Under the pieces are notes generated by a model. That model did not search any database. It was not told the origin of the DNA and was given only the letters and a program-made list of their open reading frames with translations. Below are positions 1 through 6,485 of a stretch of 10,501 bases of DNA, in pieces. The position numbers and the translations under genes are program-made. Position 1 is the first letter of the stretch, and the number at the start of each line of letters is the position of its first letter. Source of the stretch: DATCZB01 sp035513215 (GTDB taxonomy: Bacteria > Pseudomonadota > Gammaproteobacteria > Steroidobacterales > Rariloculaceae); the NCBI GenBank assembly GCA_035513215.1, contig DATKCK010000068.1, positions 1 to 10,501 of the forward strand, written 5' to 3'.

Positions 1-2184
1 ACCTGGGGCAACATCGGCTATTACCTCTCGGCGCTGCGCAAGTTCGAGAACGCGATCGGCATGACCGAAGTGCACCACAACCCCGATAGCTGGGAAGGCT
101 GGTACTGGGGCGCGACGCATCACTGGGGCGGCTCGATGCGCGTTGGCCAGTGCGAGACCTACGGCACCGTCGAGGACGCGCTGAAAGAGTGCGAGATGAT
201 GGTGTTCTGGTCGAGCAACCCCGAGTCGAACAGCGGCGCCTACGGCGCGCTCGAGGGCACGATCCGCCGGCAGTGGCTCAATGAGGCCGGCATCAAGATC
301 GTGCATATCGACCCTTACTTCAACGACTCGATTCAGCTGCTCGGCGGCAAATGGATCGCGCCGCGGCCCACGTCGAGCCCGGCGCTCGCGATCGCGATCG
401 CGTACGTATGGATCACCGAGGGGCTCTACGACAAAGACTACGTCGAGACTCACACGACCGGGTTCGAGAAATGGGCCGACTACGTGCTCGGCAAGTCGGA
501 CGGCATCCCGAAGACGCCGGAGTGGCAGGAGACGGAGACCGGCGTGCCGGCATCCGACGTCCGCGCGCTCGCCCGTGAATGGGGCACGAAGAAGACCTAT
601 CTCGGTGCCGGCGCCTGGGGCAACGGCCACGGCGGCGCCTGCCGCAACGCGACCGGCATCCAGTGGGCGCGGACGATGGTTTGTCTGATCTCGATGCAGG
701 GGCTCGGCAAGCCCGGCGTCAACATGGGCAACATGCAATGGGGGACGCCGCAAGACTTTCAGTTCTATTTCCCGGGTTACGCCGACGGCGGCATGTCGGG
801 CGACATCCATCACACGGGCATGGGCGTGCAGCTCTATCAGCGCATGCCTCAGTTGCTGTCGATCAATACGAACACGCAGATCATTCCGAGGATGCAGCTT
901 CCCGAGGCCATCATGGAGCAAAAGGCCGAGGGCTACCTCTGGCAGGGCACGAGCATCGAGGCGCAATTCACCAAGATCACGTATCCGAAGCCCGGATTCT
1001 CTCCCGTGCACATGCTCTACAAGTACGGTGGCTCGCTCGTCGCGAGCATGCCGAGCGCGAACCGATACGTCAGAATGTTCCGCCATCCGAATCTCGAGTT
1101 CATGGTCGGCCAGAACATCTGGATGGAGGGCGACACGAAGTTCGCCGACATCATCCTGCCGGCCTGCACGAACTTCGAGCGCCACGACATCAGCGAGTGG
1201 GCGGGCCTCGGCGGCTATGCGCATCACGGCGAGATGCAGCTGAACCACCGCGTCATCGTGTTCCAGCACAAATGCATCGAGCCACTCGGCGAATCGAAGA
1301 CCGACATCGAGATCTTCCGGCAGATCTGCGAGCGGCTCGATCTCGGCGCCTATTTCTGCGAGGGCGTCGGTGAGCTCGGCTGGGTCAAGCGCCAGTTCGA
1401 CGGCTCGGATCTGCCGAAATTCATCTCGTGGAAGGATTTCATTCGCCGCGGTTATTTCGTCGTGCCGCGGGAGAAGGAAGAGCTGAGGGCGCCGGTTTCG
1501 TGGAACTGGTTCGCCCAGGGGCGCAAGAAGGACGTGCCGGAGCCGATGCCTTTACCGTCCGATTACTCAGGCAAGTACCGCGAAGGTCTGCAGACGCAGT
1601 CCGGCAAGATCGAGTTCGATTGCGAGAGCCTGAAGCGCTTCGACCCGGACAGCGAGGAGCGGCCGACGATCGCGAAGTATCAGCGGCCCGAGGAAAGCCC
1701 GAACGCCGTCGGATTCGAGGATTTCCCGCTTCAGCTCATCTCGCCGCATCCGCGCTTCTCGTTCCATACGCAGGGCGACGGAAAGGACAGTTTCCTGAAC
1801 GACATCCCCGACCATCGCGTGCGTGTCGACGGCTATTACTACTGGGTCGCGCGCATGAATCCGATCGACGCCGAGGAGCGCGGAATACGCGAGCACGACC
1901 TGATCCGCCTGCACAACGAGCGCGGCGCCGTCATCTGCGCCGCCAAGCTGACTCACCGCGTCAGCCGCGGCGTCGTCCATTCCTACGGCTCTTCCGCGGT
2001 CTACGATCCGATCGGCGAGCCCGGCAACTCGACCGATCGGGGCGGCTGCGTCAATCTGTTGTCGTCGCCGAAATCGCAGATCAAGAAGGCGCATTCGATG
2101 ACCGCGAGCTGCTGCCAGATCGAGGTCGAGAGATGGAGTGCCGGCGAGATATCGCTGCCCGAGCCGCAGGAGAAAGTGGCCTGA
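1..2184 (+). CDS. Molybdopterin (bis-MGD) oxidoreductase large subunit, transhydroxylase-like; 5' end outside window
   Basis: C-terminal 727 residues of a DMSO-reductase-family catalytic subunit; the frame is open from base 1, so the first Met in it (61) is not the start. Visible family blocks are an MGD-binding Gly-rich stretch (AGAWGNGHGG, residues about 203-212), DIILPACTNFERHD (about 383-396) and a C-terminal MGD-binding domain from HPRFSFH (residue 583). Asp29-Ser30-Trp31 (nt 85-93) fits the Asp174-Ser175-Trp176 segment of Pelobacter pyrogallol-phloroglucinol transhydroxylase, where Ser175 ligates Mo. About 697 residues follow this Ser, against about 700 in that enzyme, so roughly 145 residues are missing upstream. 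Trp206 and the FPGY Tyr260 fall close to its pocket residues Trp354 and Tyr404. Numbering is from memory. The small subunit follows after 1 nt. Expected role: water- or hydroxyl-transfer chemistry on a phenolic or similar substrate; substrate unknown. An Fe-S or Tat motif, if any, lies outside. Confidence 0.88.
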   Translation, partial: TWGNIGYYLSALRKFENAIGMTEVHHNPDSWEGWYWGATHHWGGSMRVGQCETYGTVEDALKECEMMVFWSSNPESNSGAYGALEGTIRRQWLNEAGIKIVHIDPYFNDSIQLLGGKWIAPRPTSSPALAIAIAYVWITEGLYDKDYVETHTTGFEKWADYVLGKSDGIPKTPEWQETETGVPASDVRALAREWGTKKTYLGAGAWGNGHGGACRNATGIQWARTMVCLISMQGLGKPGVNMGNMQWGTPQDFQFYFPGYADGGMSGDIHHTGMGVQLYQRMPQLLSINTNTQIIPRMQLPEAIMEQKAEGYLWQGTSIEAQFTKITYPKPGFSPVHMLYKYGGSLVASMPSANRYVRMFRHPNLEFMVGQNIWMEGDTKFADIILPACTNFERHDISEWAGLGGYAHHGEMQLNHRVIVFQHKCIEPLGESKTDIEIFRQICERLDLGAYFCEGVGELGWVKRQFDGSDLPKFISWKDFIRRGYFVVPREKEELRAPVSWNWFAQGRKKDVPEPMPLPSDYSGKYREGLQTQSGKIEFDCESLKRFDPDSEERPTIAKYQRPEESPNAVGFEDFPLQLISPHPRFSFHTQGDGKDSFLNDIPDHRVRVDGYYYWVARMNPIDAEERGIREHDLIRLHNERGAVICAAKLTHRVSRGVVHSYGSSAVYDPIGEPGNSTDRGGCVNLLSSPKSQIKKAHSMTASCCQIEVERWSAGEISLPEPQEKVA

Positions 2185-2185
2185 C

Positions 2186-3031
2186 ATGAAGAAATGGAAT
2201 CTGATCGTCGATGTCGCCAAGTGCACGAACTGCAATCTGTGCACGCTGGCCAATCAGGACGAGCACGTCGGCAATGAGTTCGAGGGCTATTCGGCACCGA
2301 TGCCGCGGCACGACCATCGCTGGATAGAGATCCGCTGCCACGAGCGCGGCGACGGGCCGCTGATGGACGTGGCCTACCTGCCCGTCATGTGCCAGCACTG
2401 CGACGATGCGCCCTGCATCGAGGCGGCGCAGAACGGCGCCGTGACCAAGCGTTCGGACGGCGTCGTGCTGATCGATCCCGTCAAGGCCAGGGGCCAGCGC
2501 GCGATCGCCGAGGCCTGCCCGTATGGCGCCATTCACTGGAACGAAGAGCTGCAATTGCCGCAGCACTGGTTCTTCGATGCGCATCTGCTCGACGCCGGTT
2601 GGGTGGAGCCGAGATGCACGCAGGTCTGCGCATCCGGCGCGCTCAGGGCGGTCAAGGTCACCGACGAGGAGATGCGCGAGATCAAGAGCCGCGAGGGTCT
2701 CGAGGAGCTGCAGCCGGAATCCAGGACGAGGCCGCGGGTTCACTACAAGAACCTGTATCGCTTCACGCACGAGTTCATCGGCGGGACTGTCATCAAGACG
2801 GTCGACGGCGTGACCGATTGCGTCGCGGGAGCCGCGATCAGGCTCGAGCGCGCGGGCGCGCTCGTCGGTGAGACCGTCACCGACGCATACGGTGAGTTCA
2901 AGTTCGATGGCCTGAAGCCGCATAGCGGCATGTACCGCGTCAGCATCGCGGTCGACGGAGCCGAAGCCAAAAGACTCGACGTCGAGCTCGCCGACAGCAC
3001 CTATCTCGGGAGAATCGAGCTCGCGGCCTGA
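2186..3031 (+). CDS. Fe-S small subunit of transhydroxylase-like molybdoenzyme, with C-terminal transthyretin-like domain
   Basis: 281 residues, close to the roughly 274 of transhydroxylase beta. The ATG at 2186 is chosen because the conserved N-terminus (KKWNLIVDVAKCTNC) begins there; an in-frame start at 2138 would overlap the large subunit. AGGAG at 2168-2172 is a distant RBS. Residues 1-195 form the bacterial-ferredoxin-like part: Cys13, 16 and 19; Cys69, 72 and 77; Cys111 in CPYG; Cys144 and 148. The YKNLYRF block (187-193) is shared with transhydroxylase. Residues about 197-281 form a beta-sandwich domain with the TDAYGEFKFDGL signature (232-243) seen in transthyretin/carboxypeptidase-regulatory folds, a hallmark of this enzyme type. 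There is no signal peptide, so any export would depend on the partner. Oddity: Asn23, Trp128 and Asp131 sit where three Cys ligands of one cluster are expected, so probably only two [4Fe-4S] clusters are bound. Confidence 0.87.
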   Translation: MKKWNLIVDVAKCTNCNLCTLANQDEHVGNEFEGYSAPMPRHDHRWIEIRCHERGDGPLMDVAYLPVMCQHCDDAPCIEAAQNGAVTKRSDGVVLIDPVKARGQRAIAEACPYGAIHWNEELQLPQHWFFDAHLLDAGWVEPRCTQVCASGALRAVKVTDEEMREIKSREGLEELQPESRTRPRVHYKNLYRFTHEFIGGTVIKTVDGVTDCVAGAAIRLERAGALVGETVTDAYGEFKFDGLKPHSGMYRVSIAVDGAEAKRLDVELADSTYLGRIELAA

Positions 3032-3042
3032 GCCCGCAGCGC

Positions 3043-3046
3043 GGAG
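3043..3046 (+). promoter_or_regulatory. Ribosome binding site of dctP
   Basis: GGAG lies 7 nt before the ATG at 3054, in the 22-nt gap after the small-subunit stop. It supports this start and independent initiation of dctP within a shared transcript. Confidence 0.55.
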
Positions 3047-3053
3047 CACACGG

Positions 3054-4037
3054 ATGACGAAGTTTCGCGCATACCGACTGGCACATCTGATCGCACTGTT
3101 GCCGCTCGTTCCGGGCGCGGCTGTTGCGGAACGCTTCCGCATGGGCTTGCCGACGCCGCCGAGTCATGTCTGGACGATCGAGGCGAACGCGTTCGCTCGC
3201 AGTCTCGAGCAGCGCTCGGGCGGCGAGCATACGGTCGAGGTGTACCCTGCGAGCCAGCTCGGCAACGACGCGCAGATGCTCCAGCAGCTCCAGACGGGGG
3301 CGCTCGACATGGTTTTCATGCCGATCGCCGAGCTGACGAACCGACTGCCCGAGCTCGGCGCGCTCTATGCGCCCTATCTCGCCGATGACGTCGAGTCGTC
3401 GGCCCGTCTGCTCAAAAGCGACGAGGCGAACGCGCTGCTCGACGGGCTGCCGGCCAGGATCGGCGTCGTCGGCTTAGGCTTTGCGCTCGGCGGCATGCGC
3501 CAGATCGTCACGCGCGGCCCCGTTTCCTCGGTTGCGAGCTTGAGCGGGCTGAAGCTCAGGGTTACGCCGCTCGAGCCGATTCGCGACTTCTATCTGCTGC
3601 TCGGCGCCGCGCCGATTCCGCTGCCGATCGCCTCGGTCTACGACGCGCTCGCGAACGGCCAGATCGACGCGATCGACATGGATCTCGAGAACACCTGGAA
3701 GCAGAAGTACTACGAGCTCGGCGAGACCGTCATTCTCTCCAATCACATGATGTTCCCGATGGTGGGCCTCGTCTCGGCGGTCAAGTGGCGCACGCTCGAT
3801 CCGGAAACGCGCCAGCTCATCGACGAGACTATGAACGAGCACTTCGATCGCATCATCGCGACCTATATCGAGGCCGAAGCCGAGTACGAGCGTGAGCTGC
3901 GCAACGCCGGCATCGAGATACTCGAGGTGGGTCCGGAGTTTTTCGGTTCGGCCATCGACGAATGGGAAGCCAGATGGCGTGAACGGGCTCCGGCGCTGTC
4001 GGACCTGAGGCGCCTCGCCGACCGCCGTGCCGACTGA
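3054..4037 (+). CDS. dctP: TRAP transporter substrate-binding protein, DctP family
   Basis: 327 residues. A Sec signal peptide covers residues 1-25 (MTKFRAYRLAHLIALLPLVP, then GAAVA), with probable cleavage at AVA|ER. The mature part is a normal DctP-type periplasmic binding protein: a YPASQLGND block near residue 64 and LSGLKLRV (163-170), whose Arg169 matches the conserved Arg that binds the ligand carboxylate in TRAP binding proteins. Arg149 precedes it in GGMRQ, and YDALANGQIDAIDMD (186-200) is also typical. It should capture an organic acid in the periplasm and deliver it to DctQM. It lies 22 nt after the molybdoenzyme small subunit, which suggests the cargo is that enzyme's substrate or a related acid; sequence alone cannot separate C4-dicarboxylate, keto-acid or aromatic-acid specificity. 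A repeat hairpin follows its stop codon. Confidence 0.93.
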   Translation: MTKFRAYRLAHLIALLPLVPGAAVAERFRMGLPTPPSHVWTIEANAFARSLEQRSGGEHTVEVYPASQLGNDAQMLQQLQTGALDMVFMPIAELTNRLPELGALYAPYLADDVESSARLLKSDEANALLDGLPARIGVVGLGFALGGMRQIVTRGPVSSVASLSGLKLRVTPLEPIRDFYLLLGAAPIPLPIASVYDALANGQIDAIDMDLENTWKQKYYELGETVILSNHMMFPMVGLVSAVKWRTLDPETRQLIDETMNEHFDRIIATYIEAEAEYERELRNAGIEILEVGPEFFGSAIDEWEARWRERAPALSDLRRLADRRAD

Positions 4038-4040
4038 GTA

Positions 4041-4124
4041 TTGGGGTCAGACCCCTTTCAGGTTGGCGAGCCGGCCTGAAAGGCGTCTGACCCCAGGGCT
4101 GCCGCCAGCGCTGCCGACCCCAAC
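4041..4124. repeat. Palindromic REPIN-like repeat, copy 1 (between dctP and dctQ)
   Basis: GGGGTCAGACCCC (4043-4055) is a palindrome with one central base. It forms part of a larger hairpin: 4042-4062 pairs with 4075-4095 over 21 bases with one mismatch (4053/4084) around a 12-nt loop. It is followed by AGCGCTGCCGACCCCAAC (4107-4124), which recurs in nearly the same form after the second copy at 4702-4718. Two short palindromes facing each other resemble a REPIN. The position just after dctP also fits an intercistronic hairpin that protects dctP mRNA; there is no T-tract, so a plain intrinsic terminator is less likely. Confidence 0.75.
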
Positions 4125-4145
4125 GCTGCCGATGCCGGACCGACC

Positions 4146-4733
4146 GTGGTCTGGCTGACCCGGATCTCGAACGGGCTGCTCGCTCTTGAGAAGCGGGTGG
4201 TAATCTTCCTCGTCGCGGCGCTGCTCTCGCTGATTTTGCTCAACATCGTCACCAGAGAGCTTCAGGCGGCGCTTTTCTGGGTCGACGAGCTTGCGATCTA
4301 CACGATGGTCTGGATGGCTTTCGTCGGCGCGTCGGCCATGGTTCGGATGCGTGCCGGCGTCGCCGTCACGATCGTAGTCGACCTGCTGCCGCCGGTGCTG
4401 CAACGGGGGCTCGCCCGGCTCGTCGACGCGATCGTTCTCGTCTTCGCGATCACGCTGCTCGTGCTGTGCTGGCTCTGGTACGACCCGATCGCCCTGGCCC
4501 GGAGCGGTTTCGACTTCGAGCGTTTCGCCGAGAGCACGTTCAAATTCATCTATAGCGAGCCGACGAGCACGATCGGTATCCCGAAGTTCTGGGTCTGGCT
4601 CGCCGTGCCGGTCATGGCGATTGGCATGACGATCCATGCGCTCGCCAATCTTGGCGAAGGAATGCCGTTCTCGGGGTCAGACCCCAAGGGGTCTGACCCC
4701 GAGCGCTCCGACCCCAACCCCAACCCACCATGA
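4146..4733 (+). CDS. dctQ: TRAP transporter small membrane subunit, DctQ family
   Basis: 195 residues from a GTG start. No in-frame ATG precedes TM1, and the frame upstream runs through the repeat to a stop at 4077, so GTG 4146 is the best start, although no clear RBS is seen. Four membrane segments fit the family: residues about 17-36, 50-66, 91-112 and 145-166. The FWVDELAIYTMVWMAFVGAS block (44-63) is the usual DctQ signature; the Gly-x-His that often follows the Arg-rich turn is here RAGVAV. DctQ bridges the binding protein and DctM in the inner membrane. The last 19 residues (177-195; GSDP, GSDP, RSDPNPNPP pattern) are translated directly from the repeat at 4672-4718, so they are probably an acquired hydrophilic tail, not part of the fold. 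Its TGA overlaps the dctM ATG (ATGA), implying translational coupling. Confidence 0.88.
   Translation: MVWLTRISNGLLALEKRVVIFLVAALLSLILLNIVTRELQAALFWVDELAIYTMVWMAFVGASAMVRMRAGVAVTIVVDLLPPVLQRGLARLVDAIVLVFAITLLVLCWLWYDPIALARSGFDFERFAESTFKFIYSEPTSTIGIPKFWVWLAVPVMAIGMTIHALANLGEGMPFSGSDPKGSDPERSDPNPNPP
4672..4718. repeat. Palindromic REPIN-like repeat, copy 2 (inside the 3' end of dctQ)
   Basis: 4672-4701 is a 30-base perfect inverted repeat: two 14-nt arms (CGGGGTCAGACCCC and GGGGTCTGACCCCG) around AA, each arm itself palindromic. AGCGCTCCGACCCCAAC (4702-4718) follows, matching the tail of copy 1 with one base missing. It lies in frame within dctQ and ends 11 nt before the dctM ATG, so its hairpin could influence coupling between the two genes. 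Confidence 0.78.
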
Positions 4734-6007
4734 CCGCGCTCGTCTTCGCCTTCTTACTCGTCGCCGGCGTTCCGATCGCTTTCGTCCTGTTCGGTACGGC
4801 GCTCGCGTACATCGGGCTTTCGGACAGCACGGTTCTTTTCCAGTCCTTCGCCCAGCAACTGTTCGGCGGCATCGAGCAGTACGGGCTCATGGCGATCCCG
4901 CTGTTCATGCTTGCCGGAGAGATCATGAATCGCGGGGGCCTGATAAGCCGCCTGATCGCGCTCGCCGGGATCTTCGTCGGGGGGCTTCGCGGCGGTCTCG
5001 CCTACATCAATCTGCTCGCGAACATGATGATGGCGTCGATCATCGGCTCGGCGACGGCGCAGATCTCGGTCATGACCCAGGCGATGGTCCCGGAGATGGA
5101 GCGGGCGGGGTACAGGCGCGACTTCGCCGCCGCGACTACGGCGGCCGGCGGGCTGCTGTCCCCGATCATTCCGCCGTCGATGCTGTTCGTGATCTTCGGT
5201 GTGCTCGGCCAGATCGCGATCGGGGATCTGTTCATTGCCGGCATCGTCCCCGGCATTCTGCTCGCGCTCGGCTTCATCCTCGTCGTCGCGCTGCTCGGTC
5301 TCGTCAGGGACTTTCCGAAGGGCGAGTGGCTGACCCGTTCCGAAGCGCTGCACGCCGCGGTACGCGGCGTGCCGTCGGCCATCGTCCCCGTGATCATCGT
5401 CGGCGGCATTCTGCTCGGCATTTTCTCGCCGACGGAATCGGCGGCGGCGGCAGCGCTCGCGGCGCTCGTGATCGGCCGATTCATCCACAGGGAGCTCGAC
5501 CTCCGGGAGCTGCCCGACATCCTGCTCAGGACGGCCGTGAACTCGGCGCTGGTGCTGTTTCTGATCGCGACGGCGAACGTCTTCGGCTGGGTCATCATCT
5601 TCGAAGGCGTGCCGCAGCGGCTCGCGATCTGGCTGACGGAGCTCTCCAGCGATCCTTTCGTTTTCATGCTGCTCGTCAACGCATCGCTGCTCCTGATCGG
5701 CGCATTCATCGACTCGATTGCCGCGCTGATCGTCGTCGTTCCCCTGCTGTTGCCGATCGCGCAGGCCAATTACGGCATCGACGCGTTTCACTTCGGCGTC
5801 GTCGTCTGCATCAATCTCGTGCTCGGCATTCTGACGCCGCCGGTCGGCGCCGGCCTCTTCATCTCGGCGACTCTGGCGAAAGTGAGCCCGGGGCGCATCT
5901 TCGTCGCGCTCGCGCCGTTCCTCGTCGTAACCTTGCTGATCCTCGTGCTGCTGAGCTTCGAGCCGCGCCTCGTCACGATGATTCTGGACTGGCGCTCGGC
6001 CGGCTAG
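4730..6007 (+). CDS. dctM: TRAP transporter large permease subunit, DctM family
   Basis: 425 residues, the normal length for DctM. Highly hydrophobic with about a dozen membrane segments. Family signatures are clear: IPLFMLAGEIMNRGG (56-70), NMMMASIIGSATAQ (98-111), a cytoplasmic turn MVPEMERAGYRRDFAAATTA (119-138) and GGLLSPIIPPSMLF (140-153). It catalyses Na+-coupled import of the acid delivered by DctP, with DctQ as partner. The start overlaps the dctQ stop by 4 nt. It ends the operon-like run; an 87-nt gap follows before the next gene. Confidence 0.95.
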   Translation: MTALVFAFLLVAGVPIAFVLFGTALAYIGLSDSTVLFQSFAQQLFGGIEQYGLMAIPLFMLAGEIMNRGGLISRLIALAGIFVGGLRGGLAYINLLANMMMASIIGSATAQISVMTQAMVPEMERAGYRRDFAAATTAAGGLLSPIIPPSMLFVIFGVLGQIAIGDLFIAGIVPGILLALGFILVVALLGLVRDFPKGEWLTRSEALHAAVRGVPSAIVPVIIVGGILLGIFSPTESAAAAALAALVIGRFIHRELDLRELPDILLRTAVNSALVLFLIATANVFGWVIIFEGVPQRLAIWLTELSSDPFVFMLLVNASLLLIGAFIDSIAALIVVVPLLLPIAQANYGIDAFHFGVVVCINLVLGILTPPVGAGLFISATLAKVSPGRIFVALAPFLVVTLLILVLLSFEPRLVTMILDWRSAG

Positions 6008-6094
6008 CGCCGATCAATTACAATGAGGCCTTCGTTCGATGCCGCTTACGGCAGCCAGGTCCGTGCTGCGGTTCATGACTGGAGGTGACCTGAA
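6008..6094 (+). promoter_or_regulatory. Intergenic region with strong RBS for the next gene; possible promoter
   Basis: GGAGGTGA at 6081-6088 is a near-ideal Shine-Dalgarno 6 nt before the GTG at 6095 and settles that start. TACAAT at 6019-6024 resembles a sigma70 -10 box, but no convincing -35 box lies at the right distance, so a promoter here is only possible. Confidence 0.5.
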
Positions 6095-6472
6095 GTGAAG
6101 CTTCGACTGCTCGATGACTCCATCCGCCTGCGCCTGTCGCGGACCGACGTGAGCTGCGCGGATGAGGAAGGCGTCGTCGAGGGCCGGACTCGCTTCCCGG
6201 ACGGGTCGGCCTTTACCTTCGCACTCGAGTCGCAGCCGTCGGGCAAGGCCAGCGCGACCTGCGCCGGCGGCCGCATGGTCGTCCGGCTGCCGGCCGCGGA
6301 GATCTCGCGCTGGGCCGGCGACGATACTGTCGTATCGCTCGAGAGAGACGTCGATTTGCCCGGCGGAGACCGGCTGAAGCTGCTCGTCGAGAAGGACTTT
6401 CAATGCCTGACCGCGAGACCCGACGAGGACGAGTCCGACCTTTTCGTCAATCCCGAAGCCGACGAGTGCTGA
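6095..6472 (+). CDS. Small conserved protein of unknown function (DUF7009-like)
   Basis: 125 residues from a GTG with a strong SD (6081-6088). The N-terminus has SIRLRLSRTDV (9-19), then a short-strand pattern ending in RTRFPDGSAFTFALE (31-45), and the C-terminus LVEKDFQCL (97-105) followed by an acidic DEDESDLF stretch (110-117). I recall this layout from a widespread small-protein family filed as DUF7009; that name is from memory and no function is known. No signal peptide or membrane segment, so cytoplasmic. Cysteines are at 21, 56, 104 and 125, not in a metal-site spacing. The polyphosphate kinase starts 13 nt downstream on the same strand, so the two are probably co-transcribed. Confidence 0.75.
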   Translation: MKLRLLDDSIRLRLSRTDVSCADEEGVVEGRTRFPDGSAFTFALESQPSGKASATCAGGRMVVRLPAAEISRWAGDDTVVSLERDVDLPGGDRLKLLVEKDFQCLTARPDEDESDLFVNPEADEC

Positions 6473-6485
6473 GGCTCGAGGTTGA

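Noticed and set aside
402..404. A nonfunctional symporter inferred from the second SNT motif reading SNI (protein residues 402-404 of the 8957-10435 gene)
   Set aside because: Animal SLC13 members have SNV at this site and are active, so Ile is a tolerated hydrophobic change.
2138..2185. Longer N-terminus for the Fe-S subunit (start 2138)
   Set aside because: It would add 16 Arg/Pro-rich residues overlapping the large subunit, and the family N-terminus begins at the ATG 2186.
4041..4124. Rho-independent terminator separating dctP from dctQ
   Set aside because: The hairpin is strong but no T-run follows, and dctQM must be transcribed with dctP to make a transporter. Repeat or stabiliser is a better reading.
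4098..4131. Short tandem repeat or CRISPR-like spacing of GCTGCCG (4098, 4110, 4125)
   Set aside because: Only three 7-base copies with unequal spacing of 12 and 15; compatible with the GC-rich tail of the palindromic repeat.
6019..6024. TACAAT as a firm sigma70 promoter
   Set aside because: No TTGACA-like box at 16-18 nt upstream; kept only as a possibility in the intergenic entry.
4636..6078. Long open frame of 480 codons overlapping dctM on the + strand
   Set aside because: Arg/Ala/Asp-rich low-complexity product without any motif, and the other frame encodes a textbook DctM. It is a GC-rich frame shadow.
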